Assembly (NCBI RefSeq): GCF_009711185.1
Contig: NZ_WMIF01000010.1
Location: forward strand, 1 to 64,000
DNA: 64,000 bases
DNA from: Paracoccus limosus
Lineage (GTDB): Bacteria; Pseudomonadota; Alphaproteobacteria; Rhodobacterales; Rhodobacteraceae
Reading direction: 5' to 3'
This document shows positions 56,736 through 64,000 of this stretch, piece by piece; position 1 is the first letter of the stretch; each line of letters opens with the position of its first letter. Made by a program: the position numbers and the translations under genes. The notes beneath the pieces are model-generated. The model saw nothing but the letters and a program-made list of their open reading frames with translations, ran no database searches and was not told the origin of the DNA.

Positions 56736-58423
56736 CCGGCCATCCGGCCCGCGAGCAGCCCATCCTCCAGCGCATCCAGATCGGCGCCCCCGACAAGCGC
56801 GATGGCAAGATCGGCCGTGTTGCGCGCCAGCACCCGCGAGAAATAGATCCGCGCAAGGCAGGCCGAGCCATCCGCCACCGCCGCGCGCAGGTGGAAATGC
56901 GCGCCCAGCAGCCGCGCAAAGGCCGACAGATAGGGCGCCGCGCCGGCAAAGCGGTCGGGCAGGGGTTTGGCCAGCAGCTCCAGCGTGGTCTCGCGCAGAA
57001 ATTCGGTGGCCTGCCACAGCTGATGGGCCATCGCGGGCTGGGAGGATTGTGCCGCCTTGGCGCCGTCCAGTATCTCGTCCAGCAGCGCCATGGCGGCGGC
57101 GCCGTCATCGGCCAGCTTGCGGCCGACCAGATCCATGGCCTGAATGCCGTTGGTGCCTTCGTAGATCTGGGTGATGCGCACGTCGCGCAGATACTGCGCC
57201 GCGCCGGTCTCCTCGATATAGCCCATGCCGCCATGCACTTGCAGGGCGATGTCGGCCACGCGGCTGCCGACATCGGTGCCATGCGCCTTGGCGATCGGGG
57301 TCAGCAGCGCGGCGCGCGCCGCCCAATCGGCGCCGCCGGTCGCCCGCGCCATGTCCAGCGCCACGGCGCAGGCCAGACAGATCGCCCGCGCGGCAAAGAC
57401 CTCGGCCCGCGATTCCGCCAGCATCCGGCGCACGTCGGGATGCTGGATGATCGGTCCCATTTGCACGCGCTCGGCGGCATAGGCGGTGGCCTTTTGCAGC
57501 GCCGCCTCGGCCTGGGCCACGCCCTGCACGCCCACGCCCAGCCGCGCGGCGTTCATCATGGTGAACATGGCTGCCATGCCCTTGTTTTCCTGACCGACCA
57601 GCCAGCCGCGGGCCCCCTCAAAGCTCATCACGCAGGTCGGAGAGCCGTGGATGCCCAGCTTGTGCTCCAGACTGACGGTGCGCAGGCTGTTGGCCGCGCC
57701 GGGCTGGCCCTCGGCATCGGGCAGGTATTTCGGCACCATGAACAGGCTGATGCCGCGCGTGCCGGCGGGGCTGCCCGGCAGGCGCGCCAGCACCAGATGG
57801 CAGACATTCGCCGTCACGTCGCTGTCGCCCCAGGTGATAAAGATCTTTTGCCCGGTCACCCGATAGGTGCCGTCGCCGTCCGGCTCGGCCCGGGTGGTCA
57901 GCGCGCCCACGTCCGAACCGGCGCCGGGTTCGGTCAGGTTCATCGTGCCCGACCATTCGCCCGAGATCAGCTTGGGCAGGTAAAGCTCGCGCAGCTCGGC
58001 GCTGCCGTGATGCTCCAGCGCCTCGATCTGGCCCTGCGTCAGCATCGGGTTCAATTGCAGCGCCAGACAGCCCGAGGCGACCATCTCGTTCACCGCCATG
58101 TTCAGCGCCTGCGGCAGGCCCATGCCGCCATGTTCGGGGCTGGCGGCAATGCCGATCCAGCCGCCCTCGGCCAGGGCCCGGAACGCCTCGGCAAAGCCGG
58201 GCGAGGATCGCAGGCTGCCGTTCTCCAGCCGCGCCGGTTCCAGATCGCCATTGCGGTTGACCGGGGCGATGACCTCGTTGGCCAGCCTGCCGGCCTCGGT
58301 CAGGATCGCTTCGACCATCTCGGGGGTCGCCTCGGCGAAACGCTCGGTCTGCGCCAACTGCGCAAAGGCCACCACGCGGTTGAGGATGAAACTGATCTGC
58401 TCGACAGGTGCGCGATAGGTCAA
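56732..58423 (-). CDS. Acyl-CoA dehydrogenase with extended C-terminal domain
   Basis: 563-residue flavoenzyme of the ACAD family with the ACAD_C2-like extension seen in 3-methylmercaptopropionyl-CoA dehydrogenase (DmdC) and related fatty-acyl enzymes. FAD and substrate blocks: MNLTEPGAGSDVGALTTRAE, GQKIFITWGD, IHGSPTCVMSFEGARGWLVG and VHGGMGYIEETGAAQYLRD with RITQIYEGTNGIQAMDLVGR. The catalytic Glu is expected in YEGTNGIQ. Start is TTG at 58423 with GGGAGAGATCA upstream. Electrons would go to ETF and the ETF-QO encoded at 49.5-51.1 kb. Confidence 0.9.
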   Translation of the reverse strand: MTYRAPVEQISFILNRVVAFAQLAQTERFAEATPEMVEAILTEAGRLANEVIAPVNRNGDLEPARLENGSLRSSPGFAEAFRALAEGGWIGIAASPEHGGMGLPQALNMAVNEMVASGCLALQLNPMLTQGQIEALEHHGSAELRELYLPKLISGEWSGTMNLTEPGAGSDVGALTTRAEPDGDGTYRVTGQKIFITWGDSDVTANVCHLVLARLPGSPAGTRGISLFMVPKYLPDAEGQPGAANSLRTVSLEHKLGIHGSPTCVMSFEGARGWLVGQENKGMAAMFTMMNAARLGVGVQGVAQAEAALQKATAYAAERVQMGPIIQHPDVRRMLAESRAEVFAARAICLACAVALDMARATGGADWAARAALLTPIAKAHGTDVGSRVADIALQVHGGMGYIEETGAAQYLRDVRITQIYEGTNGIQAMDLVGRKLADDGAAAMALLDEILDGAKAAQSSQPAMAHQLWQATEFLRETTLELLAKPLPDRFAGAAPYLSAFARLLGAHFHLRAAVADGSACLARIYFSRVLARNTADLAIALVGGADLDALEDGLLAGRMAG

Positions 58424-58542
58424 TGATCTCTCCCTCGGGTTCCGCCTTGGCAAAGCGGTTGATGACGCATAGTGCTCCCTCAGACTATCATATGGGCGCG
58501 GGTTGCGCCTTCAATACGAACCCGACGTAACGGCTGACGGTG

Positions 58543-59493
58543 ATGCAGACACGGATCTTAGCCCCGGATGATCAGGGCCTTGCCGAGGCGGCGCGCTGGC
58601 TGGCGCAGGGCGCGCTAGTCGCGATGCCGACGGAAACGGTCTATGGTCTGGCCGGCGATGCGCGCGACGCCCGCGCGGTCGCGGCGATCTATGCGGCCAA
58701 GGGCCGGCCCAGCTTCAACCCGCTGATCGTGCATGTGCCCGACCTGACCACGGCCGAACGCTACGCCGTCTTCGACGCGCCGGCGCTGGCGCTGGCGGCG
58801 GCCTTCTGGCCCGGCGCGCTGACCATGGTGCTGCCGCTGCGGCCGGGATCGGGGATCGCCGGGCTGGTGACGGCGGGGCTCGATACGGTGGCGATCCGGG
58901 TGCCGGCGCATCCGGCGGCGCAGGCGCTGCTGCGGTGCTTCGACGGACCGCTGGCGGCGCCTTCGGCCAATCCCTCGGGGCGGATCAGCCCGACCACGGC
59001 GGGCCATGTCGCCGATCCCGAAACCGGCCTTGGCGGGCGCATTGCGGCGGTGCTCGATGCCGGGCCCTGTGCCGTGGGCGTCGAATCGACCATCCTTGGC
59101 TGGCAGGATGGCGCGCCGGTGCTGCTGCGCCCGGGCGGCATCGCCGCCGAGCGGCTTGAGGCGGTGCTGGACCGCCCCTTGGCCAGCCATCACGCCGATC
59201 CCGACGCCCCGACCGCGCCCGGCCAGCTGATCAGCCATTACGCCCCGCGCGCCAGCCTGCGGCTGCAGGCCGACAGCGCCCGCCCGGGCGAGCTGTTGAT
59301 CGGTTTCGGCCCGATCAAGGGCGACATGACCCTCAGCGACAGCGGCGATCTCGCCGAGGCCGCCGCGCGGCTCTTCGACCTGCTGCACCGCGCTGACGAT
59401 CAGGGCCGGCCCATCGCCGTGGCGCCGGTGCCCGAAACCGGGCTTGGCGCCGCGATCAACGACCGCCTGCGCCGCGCCGCCGCGCCCCGTTAG
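58543..59493 (+). CDS. L-threonylcarbamoyladenylate synthase (Sua5/YrdC type)
   Basis: 316 residues. The N-terminal YrdC domain (about 1-200) uses Thr, bicarbonate and ATP to make threonylcarbamoyl-AMP for the t6A37 modification of ANN-decoding tRNAs: MPTETVYGLAGDARDARAV, KGRPSFNPLIVHV, APSANPSGRISPT and VESTILGW. A C-terminal Sua5 domain (about 215-316, PGQLISHYAPRASL) makes it Sua5 rather than short TsaC. The ATG at 58543 directly follows a GTG in frame; either could serve. Divergent from the acyl-CoA dehydrogenase. Confidence 0.95.
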   Translation: MQTRILAPDDQGLAEAARWLAQGALVAMPTETVYGLAGDARDARAVAAIYAAKGRPSFNPLIVHVPDLTTAERYAVFDAPALALAAAFWPGALTMVLPLRPGSGIAGLVTAGLDTVAIRVPAHPAAQALLRCFDGPLAAPSANPSGRISPTTAGHVADPETGLGGRIAAVLDAGPCAVGVESTILGWQDGAPVLLRPGGIAAERLEAVLDRPLASHHADPDAPTAPGQLISHYAPRASLRLQADSARPGELLIGFGPIKGDMTLSDSGDLAEAAARLFDLLHRADDQGRPIAVAPVPETGLGAAINDRLRRAAAPR

Positions 59494-59497
59494 GCCC

Positions 59498-59556
59498 GGC
59501 TTTCATCATTTCCCAAATACCCCGGGGGAGTCCGCAGGACGGGGGCAGAGCCCCCC
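59498..59556 (+). repeat. REP-like intergenic element with AAATACCC core and GC hairpin
   Basis: GGCTTTCATCATTTCC and CAAATACCCC (59498-59524) match the copies at 41898-41922 and 35379-35401. It continues into a GGGGG-CAGAG-CCCCC hairpin (59541-59555). The whole looks like a palindromic intergenic element of the type common in Rhodobacterales, and may double as a terminator between two convergent genes. Confidence 0.6.
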
Positions 59557-59582
59557 TGCAACCCAACCTCGCCGATCCCGCC

Positions 59583-60158
59583 TCAGGCATGCCCGGCGCT
59601 CGGGGACAGCACCAGGGGGTCGATGCCCATGCCCTTCAGGGCCGCACGCCATTTGCCGGGATTGTCGGCGCCAAAGATGATCTCGTCCAGCCGCTCGCTG
59701 GTCAGCCAGCCGTTTTCTAAGATCTCGTTGTCCAACTGCCCCGGCCCCCAGCCGGCATAACCCAGCGCCAGCACCGCCGGCTGCGGGCCCATGCCGCGGG
59801 CGTAATCTTCAAGGATGTCGCGGGTGGTCGACATGGCCAGATTCTCGCCGATCCGCATCCGCGTCTCGTCGACCTCGCCGCCCTCGGGCACGCGATGCAG
59901 CACGAACCCCCGCCCCGGCTCGACCGGGCCGCCAAAGCGCACCGGGATGTCCAGCGCCGCATCGCTCGCGTCGATGCCCAGCTGCGTCAGCAGGTCGCTG
60001 AAGTCCACGTCGGGCAGGGGCCGGTTGACCACCAGCCCCATGGCACCCTCTTCGGAATGTGCACAGACCAGAATGACCGAATGCTCGAAACGCGGATCGC
60101 GCATCCCGGGCATGGCGATCAGCATCTTTCCGGTAAGGTTGCTCGACGACTCCACCAT
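59583..60158 (-). CDS. YqgE/AlgH-family protein
   Basis: 191 residues spanning a complete DUF179 (AlgH) domain. GKMLIAMPGMRDPRFEHSVILV at the N-terminus (shown in part: MLIAMPGMRDPRFEHSV), EEGAMGLVVNRPLPDV, FGGPVEPGRGFVLHR and LGYAGWGPGQLDNEI are the conserved blocks. Function is not established; AlgH was linked to alginate regulation in Pseudomonas. The ATG at 60158 has AGGAGCGG upstream; extension further upstream is not supported. Divergent from the DsbD-N-like gene by 106 nt. Confidence 0.93.
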   Translation of the reverse strand: MVESSSNLTGKMLIAMPGMRDPRFEHSVILVCAHSEEGAMGLVVNRPLPDVDFSDLLTQLGIDASDAALDIPVRFGGPVEPGRGFVLHRVPEGGEVDETRMRIGENLAMSTTRDILEDYARGMGPQPAVLALGYAGWGPGQLDNEILENGWLTSERLDEIIFGADNPGKWRAALKGMGIDPLVLSPSAGHA

Positions 60159-60264
60159 CCGCTCCTGTTCTTTTGCACAAAGATCGGCGCTGCCGGGCGA
60201 TTTCGCAAGAGCCTGCCGGTTTTGTGACTTCACCCCATGCCGGACGCCGGCCTATGAAAGACGT

Positions 60265-61038
60265 ATGAAACTGCTTGCCTTGCTCATGTTCCTGCCGCTG
60301 CCGGCGCTGGCCCAGACGGAGGTGCCGCCGGGGCTGATGGCGGCCCGGCTGTTGCCCGGCTGGACCACGCCCGAGGGCCACCGCATGACCGCGCTGCAAT
60401 TGCAGCTGGAACCGGGGTGGAAGACCTATTGGCGCAGCCCCGGCGATGCCGGCGTGCCGCCGCGCTTCGACTGGTCGGGGTCCGAAAATCTGGGCGAGGT
60501 GACGATGCACTGGCCCCGCCCCGAGACCATCGAATCCGGCGGCGAGCGCAGTCTGGGCTATCACCGCGAACTGATCCTGCCGATCGAGATCGCCCCCGCG
60601 CAGCCCGGCCAGCCGGTCGAGGCGCAGGCGCGGGTGGATTTCGGCCTGTGTGACACGATCTGCGTGCCGGCGCATGTCGCTCTGCGTGCGCCGCCGCCCG
60701 CCGCCACCCCCGATCCGGCGATCGAGGCCGCGCTGCAACAGGTGCCCCGGCTGGCGACCGATCAACCCGCCTGCCGCGTCGAAGAGATCGAGGACGGCAT
60801 GCGCGTCACCGCCCGCTTTGACGCCGATGCCCCCGAGGCTGCGATGGAGCTGGACGACAGCCGCATCTGGGTCTCGCAGCCGCAGCTCAGCCGTCAGGAC
60901 GGGCAGCTGGTGGCCGAGGCCGATTTCATCGCCGAATCGGGCAAGCCGTTTCCGCTGGACCCGGCAGGGCTGCGCCTGACCCTGATCGCGCCCGATCATG
61001 CGGTGGAATATCGCGGCTGCCGCCCCGCCGGCAGCTAA
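60265..61038 (+). CDS. Periplasmic DsbD N-terminal-domain-like protein
   Basis: 257 residues. Sec signal MKLLALLMFLPLPALAQ, then a DsbD alpha-type immunoglobulin-like domain with VDFGLCDTICVPAHV, whose Cys-x3-Cys is the redox-active pair position of DsbD-alpha. GWKTYWRSPGDAGVPPRFDW is the other hallmark. There is no transmembrane or thioredoxin module, so it should act as a periplasmic thiol carrier or partner of a CcdA/ScsB-type protein elsewhere. Its stop overlaps the convergent UDG stop by 4 nt. Confidence 0.88.
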   Translation: MKLLALLMFLPLPALAQTEVPPGLMAARLLPGWTTPEGHRMTALQLQLEPGWKTYWRSPGDAGVPPRFDWSGSENLGEVTMHWPRPETIESGGERSLGYHRELILPIEIAPAQPGQPVEAQARVDFGLCDTICVPAHVALRAPPPAATPDPAIEAALQQVPRLATDQPACRVEEIEDGMRVTARFDADAPEAAMELDDSRIWVSQPQLSRQDGQLVAEADFIAESGKPFPLDPAGLRLTLIAPDHAVEYRGCRPAGS

Positions 61039-61838
61039 AGCCCCAGCCGCGCCGCGATGGACAAAAGGTCGGCCCAGGCCTCGCGTTTGGCCAGTGGCGT
61101 GCGCAGCAGATAGGCCGGATGCGTCATCGGCAGGGTGGGCAGGCCGAAGGCCTCGGTCCATTGCCCGCGCAGGCGCAGGATGCCCTGCCGGTTCAGCGCC
61201 GCGATGCAGGGAGTATTGCCCATCAGCACCAGAATCTCGGGCTGGGCCAGTTCGACATGCCGGCGCAGGAACGGCAGCATCATTGCGATCTCGGCGGGTT
61301 CGGGGCGGCGATTGCCGGGCGGGCGCCATGTCAGCACATTGCTGATATACAGCGCCTTTTCCGCGTCCACCGCGTCGCGCGCCAGACCGATGGCGCCAAA
61401 CATCCGGTCCAGCAGCTGGCCGGCGCGGCCAACAAAGGGGCGGCCCTGCTGGTCCTCTTCCTCGCCCGGCGCCTCGCCGATGATCATCACCCGCGCGCCC
61501 GGCCGGCCATCGGCAAAGCAGAAATTGCGCGCGCCCTTTTTCAGGTCGAGGCCGTCGAAGCCTTCTTGCACTTGCGCCAGTTCGGCCAGAGTGCCGGCGC
61601 GGGCGGCCAGCGTCTCGGCCAGCGCGACCTGATCGACCGCCGCATCGGCGGGCGCTGCGACAGGCGCGGCAGTGATGGCAGGGGCCACCGGCGCCTCGAC
61701 ACGCTCGGGCATGTCATAGCGGTCCAGCGGCGCGTCCAGACATGGCTCATCGGCGCCCAGCTCTGCCTGCCATTGCAAGAGCGCGAGCGCGGTGTCCGCG
61801 TCGAGCGCGAATCCGCGATAGGTGGGATCTGCCGTCAT
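61035..61838 (-). CDS. Uracil-DNA glycosylase, family 4-like, without Fe-S cysteines
   Basis: 267 residues. The catalytic domain (about 100-267) has motif A IIGEAPGEEEDQQGRPFVGR, YISNVLTWRPPGNRRP, LVLMGNTPCIAAL and motif B MTHPAYLLRTPLAKREAW (each in part), as in type-4/type-5 uracil-DNA glycosylases. The N-terminal ~95 residues are Ala-rich and variable. Only three Cys exist, none in CxxC or paired positions, so the 4Fe-4S cluster of classical family 4 enzymes is not supported. Removes uracil from deaminated DNA; specificity uncertain. Confidence 0.88.
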   Translation of the reverse strand: MTADPTYRGFALDADTALALLQWQAELGADEPCLDAPLDRYDMPERVEAPVAPAITAAPVAAPADAAVDQVALAETLAARAGTLAELAQVQEGFDGLDLKKGARNFCFADGRPGARVMIIGEAPGEEEDQQGRPFVGRAGQLLDRMFGAIGLARDAVDAEKALYISNVLTWRPPGNRRPEPAEIAMMLPFLRRHVELAQPEILVLMGNTPCIAALNRQGILRLRGQWTEAFGLPTLPMTHPAYLLRTPLAKREAWADLLSIAARLGL

Positions 61839-61883
61839 GGCCGCAGGCTATGCCGCGCCGGGCCGCGCCACAAGCCGGCGCGG

Positions 61884-62303
61884 CTATTGGGGTTGCGTCA
61901 GCGGCGTCGTGCCGCCGCCCATCCCGACCAGCCGCTGGATCAGCGGCTTGGCGCTGGGCCCGATCCGGTCGCAGGCGCCGGGATCGTCCAGCAGCTTGAA
62001 GGCCGGGCCGTAATAGGCCTGATCATAGGCGCGCGGGTCCAGCCCCAGCCGTGCCGCCAGCCGGTCGCCGGTGGCGGTGATCAGCGTCCATTCGCCGTTG
62101 CTGATCGGGTAGGCGGGGCAGTTCGAGGTGATGACGTTGACATTGGCCAGCTCGGTCAGCAGCGCGCGGGCCTCGGCCTCGCTCAGCCCCGAGACATCCG
62201 GCATCTGCACGGCGATCCCGCCATCGGCCCGGGCCATCTGCACCGCCCCCGGCAGCGCGGCATTGCAACCCAGGATCAGTGCGGCCGCCAGCATGACTTT
62301 CAT
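61884..62303 (-). CDS. Exported protein of unknown function
   Basis: 139 residues with an N-terminal signal (MKVMLAAALILGCNAALPGA). A Cys at position 13 in LILGC could be a lipobox, though a standard signal-peptidase-I site further on is also possible. The mature part has PDVSGLSEAEARALLTELAN, a PASTA-like phrase, then NVITSNCPAYPISNGEWTLI and a Cys in DDPGACDRIGPSAKP, so two Cys may form a disulfide. Probably periplasmic. No family recognised. Confidence 0.7.
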   Translation of the reverse strand: MKVMLAAALILGCNAALPGAVQMARADGGIAVQMPDVSGLSEAEARALLTELANVNVITSNCPAYPISNGEWTLITATGDRLAARLGLDPRAYDQAYYGPAFKLLDDPGACDRIGPSAKPLIQRLVGMGGGTTPLTQPQ

Positions 62304-62448
62304 GGCATCGCCCTTTCCGTTCGTTTCCGCGCCCTATCCCGCCCCAGCCGGGGCCGGGCCGCAAGCCAATTTGCCGTGAACTTGACGGCACCGGGCTGCG
62401 GGTCTAGGCGATTGCCCGAACCGCGAGACGCACGAGGAGATGCCTGCG

Positions 62449-63570
62449 ATGACCACCCATTCCCTGCTGATCCTGCCCGGCGACGGCATCGGCCCCGAAG
62501 TCATGGCCGAGGTGCGCAAGGTCATCGGCTGGTTCGAAGCGAACAAGGGCCTGTCCTTCGACGTGTCCGAGGATCTGGTCGGCGGCGCCGCCTACGACAA
62601 ATACGGCAAGCCTTTGGCCGACGAGACCATGGCCAAGGCGCAAGAAGTCGACGCGGTGCTGCTGGGCGCCGTGGGCGGCCCGGCCTATGACAATCTGGAC
62701 TTCAGCCTGAAACCCGAGCGCGGTCTGCTGCGCCTGCGCAAGGAAATGGACCTGTTTGCCAACCTGCGCCCGGCGCAGTGCTTTGACGCGCTGGCCGATT
62801 TCAGCTCGCTGAAACGCGACGTGGTGGCCGGTCTGGACATTCTGATCGTGCGCGAGCTGACCTCGGGCATCTATTTCGGCGAGCCGCGCGGCATCCATGC
62901 CGATGACAACAACCCCGAGAACGAGGGTGGCCGCGTCGGCATCAACACCCAGCGCTATACCTCGGGCGAGATCCGTCGCGTTGCCCGCGCCGCCTTCGAG
63001 CTGGCCCGCAAGCGCGGCAACCGGGTTTGCTCGATGGAAAAGGCCAACGTCATGGAATCGGGCATCCTGTGGCGCGAAGAGGTGCAATGGGTCCACGACA
63101 ACGAATACCCGGATGTCGAGCTGTCGCACATGTATGCCGATAACGGCGCCATGCAGCTGGTGCGCCGTCCCAACCAGTTCGACGTGATCGTGACCGACAA
63201 CCTGTTCGGCGATATCCTGTCGGATGCGGCGGCGATGCTGACCGGCAGCCTTGGCATGCTGCCCTCGGCCAGCCTTGGCGCGCCGATGGCCAATGGCAAG
63301 CCCAAGGCGATGTATGAACCCGTGCACGGTTCGGCCCCCGATATCGCCGGTCAGGGCAAGGCCAACCCGATCGCCTGTATCCTCAGCTTTGCTATGTGCC
63401 TGCGCTATTCGCTGAATCTGGGCGATGACGCCGATCTGCTGGAGCGCGCGGTCGAAAAGGTGCTGGCCGATGGCGTGCGCACCGCCGATCTGATGGGCGC
63501 CGAGGGCGGCACCCCGGTTTCGACCTCGGAAATGGGCGACAAGATCGTGGCGGCGCTGTCGGCGCTGTAA
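62449..63570 (+). CDS. leuB: 3-isopropylmalate dehydrogenase
   Basis: NAD-dependent oxidative decarboxylation of 3-isopropylmalate to 2-oxo-4-methylpentanoate in leucine synthesis. 373 residues, family norm. [61 protein letters not shown] and [16 protein letters not shown] are diagnostic. [17 protein letters not shown] carries the catalytic Lys. The ATG at 62449 is chosen because the earlier ATG at 62440 touches the GAGGAG ribosome site. leuC/leuD lie 45 kb away. A strong terminator follows. Confidence 0.96.
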   Translation: MTTHSLLILPGDGIGPEVMAEVRKVIGWFEANKGLSFDVSEDLVGGAAYDKYGKPLADETMAKAQEVDAVLLGAVGGPAYDNLDFSLKPERGLLRLRKEMDLFANLRPAQCFDALADFSSLKRDVVAGLDILIVRELTSGIYFGEPRGIHADDNNPENEGGRVGINTQRYTSGEIRRVARAAFELARKRGNRVCSMEKANVMESGILWREEVQWVHDNEYPDVELSHMYADNGAMQLVRRPNQFDVIVTDNLFGDILSDAAAMLTGSLGMLPSASLGAPMANGKPKAMYEPVHGSAPDIAGQGKANPIACILSFAMCLRYSLNLGDDADLLERAVEKVLADGVRTADLMGAEGGTPVSTSEMGDKIVAALSAL

Positions 63571-63594
63571 TCGCACCGGACCCTGCCTGAATTG

Positions 63595-63629
63595 CCGCGT
63601 CCCCCGGTCGGGGGGCGCGGTTTTCTTTT
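63595..63629 (+). terminator. Intrinsic terminator of leuB
   Basis: An 11-bp GC stem with one T-G pair (63595-63605 with 63610-63620), GGTC loop, then TTTTCTTTT. Located 24 nt after the stop. Confidence 0.9.
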
Positions 63630-63651
63630 GCGCTTTTCCCGGAACAGCCCC

Positions 63652-63682
63652 TTGACCTTCCCATGATGGGAACCCCCATATC
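63652..63682 (+). promoter_or_regulatory. CueR-type (MerR family) promoter/operator of the copper ATPase gene
   Basis: TTGACC (-35, 63652-63657) overlaps a perfect dyad TTCCCAT-G-ATGGGAA (63658-63672). A 19-nt spacer leads to a CATATC -10 region (63677-63682). The layout and the ACCTTCCC half closely resemble the E. coli copA operator bound by CueR. MerR-type activators act on such over-long spacers. The regulator gene is not in this window. Confidence 0.7.
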
Positions 63683-63721
63683 GCGTGCTGACCCGCAATC
63701 CGGCATCAAGGAAGCCTTCCC

Positions 63722-64000
63722 ATGACCAATGCCCGCGCCATCGGCCCCGCCGCCTCTGACCCCGCCATCACGCTGCCGGTTCTGGGGATGAGTTGCGCCT
63801 CGTGCGTGGGCCGGGTCGAACGTGCGCTGAAGGCTGTGCCGGGCGTCGAGGCAGCTGCGGTCAATCTGGCCACCGAAAGCGCCACCGTGCAGGGGCAGGG
63901 GGTCGCGCCGGCAGCCCTGGTCGCGGCCATCCGCAAGGCCGGCTACGAGGTGCCGCAGGCCGATTATGAACTGGCCATCGAGGGCATGAGCTGCGCGTCG
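63722..64000 (+). CDS. copA: Copper-translocating P-type ATPase, N-terminal part (cut by window end)
   Basis: 93 codons of a P1B-type ATPase that exports Cu+ from the cytoplasm. The first heavy-metal-associated domain carries [16 protein letters not shown] (CxxC at about 25-28), and the second begins IEGMSCAS at the window edge, so at least two N-terminal metal-binding domains exist. Ribosome site AAGGAAG precedes the ATG. The CueR-type promoter 40 nt upstream supports copper rather than zinc or cadmium. The frame is open to base 64000. Confidence 0.9.
   Translation, partial: MTNARAIGPAASDPAITLPVLGMSCASCVGRVERALKAVPGVEAAAVNLATESATVQGQGVAPAALVAAIRKAGYEVPQADYELAIEGMSCAS

Noticed and set aside
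62404..63576. 390-codon frame antisense to leuB
   Set aside because: leuB is complete and well conserved; the reverse frame is His/Gly/Arg/Ala rich with no start signals.

Overview
The window looks like a chromosomal segment from a high-GC alphaproteobacterium of the order Rhodobacterales, most likely Paracoccus or a close relative. The grounds are the strongly GC-biased third codon positions, the Rhodobacterales-type gene neighbours (ligase-associated repair cassette, pdxJ-acpS-lepB-rnc-era block, XRE-SulP pair), and a 50-residue aa3-type cytochrome oxidase subunit IV closely resembling the Paracoccus denitrificans one as I remember it. No plasmid, prophage, insertion sequence, CRISPR array, rRNA or tRNA was recognised. 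Two genes are cut by the window: purU at the left edge and a copper P-type ATPase at the right edge.

Layout. 1-3.3 kb: end of purU, a SulP anion transporter behind an XRE regulator with a perfect palindromic operator candidate, and a degenerate histidine-phosphatase. 3.3-9.3 kb: a complete urea/amide ABC transporter operon urtABCDE (minus strand) with a stem-loop between urtA and urtB. 9.5-16 kb: lytic transglycosylase lipoprotein, YbaK-type deacylase, small stress membrane protein, dapD, a LOG-family protein, rlmH and rsfS. 16-20.6 kb: leuC and leuD separated by an oppositely oriented membrane gene, then a degenerate endonuclease/exonuclease/phosphatase-fold protein and bluB. 20.6-25.5 kb: a KdpDE-like two-component system, with hutD coupled to it, divergent from the potassium transporter kup. 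25.6-32.6 kb: tandem I78-type lipoproteins, an SDR epimerase, a luciferase-like monooxygenase, AMP nucleosidase, HU, a DMT exporter, a GST and a WYL regulator.

32.6-38.3 kb holds a four-gene DNA repair cassette (exonuclease, ATP-dependent ligase, Lhr-like helicase, PdeM endonuclease) in which every junction is a 4-nt stop/start overlap. An intergenic-type repeat sits in frame inside the helicase gene. 38.3-49.4 kb: an outer-membrane barrel, gyrB, then a long minus-strand housekeeping run (TPR protein, ispE, pdxJ, membrane protein, acpS, lepB, rnc, era, DUF1491). 49.5-58.4 kb: ETF-ubiquinone oxidoreductase, greA, a membrane protein, azlCD, a lipoprotein with a possible permuted papain fold, cytochrome oxidase subunit IV, an MBL hydrolase and an acyl-CoA dehydrogenase. 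58.5-64 kb: tsaC/Sua5, YqgE, a DsbD-N-like periplasmic protein, a type-4-like uracil-DNA glycosylase without visible Fe-S ligands, leuB, and copA behind a CueR-type promoter.

Most of the region is core metabolism and information processing. leuC, leuD and leuB supply leucine biosynthesis from two separated loci. urtABCDE imports urea as a nitrogen source. The repair cassette and the UDG handle DNA damage. I saw no clearly new multi-gene system. The most unusual signals are the repeat captured inside the repair helicase, the truncated KdpD-type kinase facing kup, several enzyme-family proteins that have lost catalytic residues, and well-formed regulatory palindromes in front of the XRE-SulP unit and copA.
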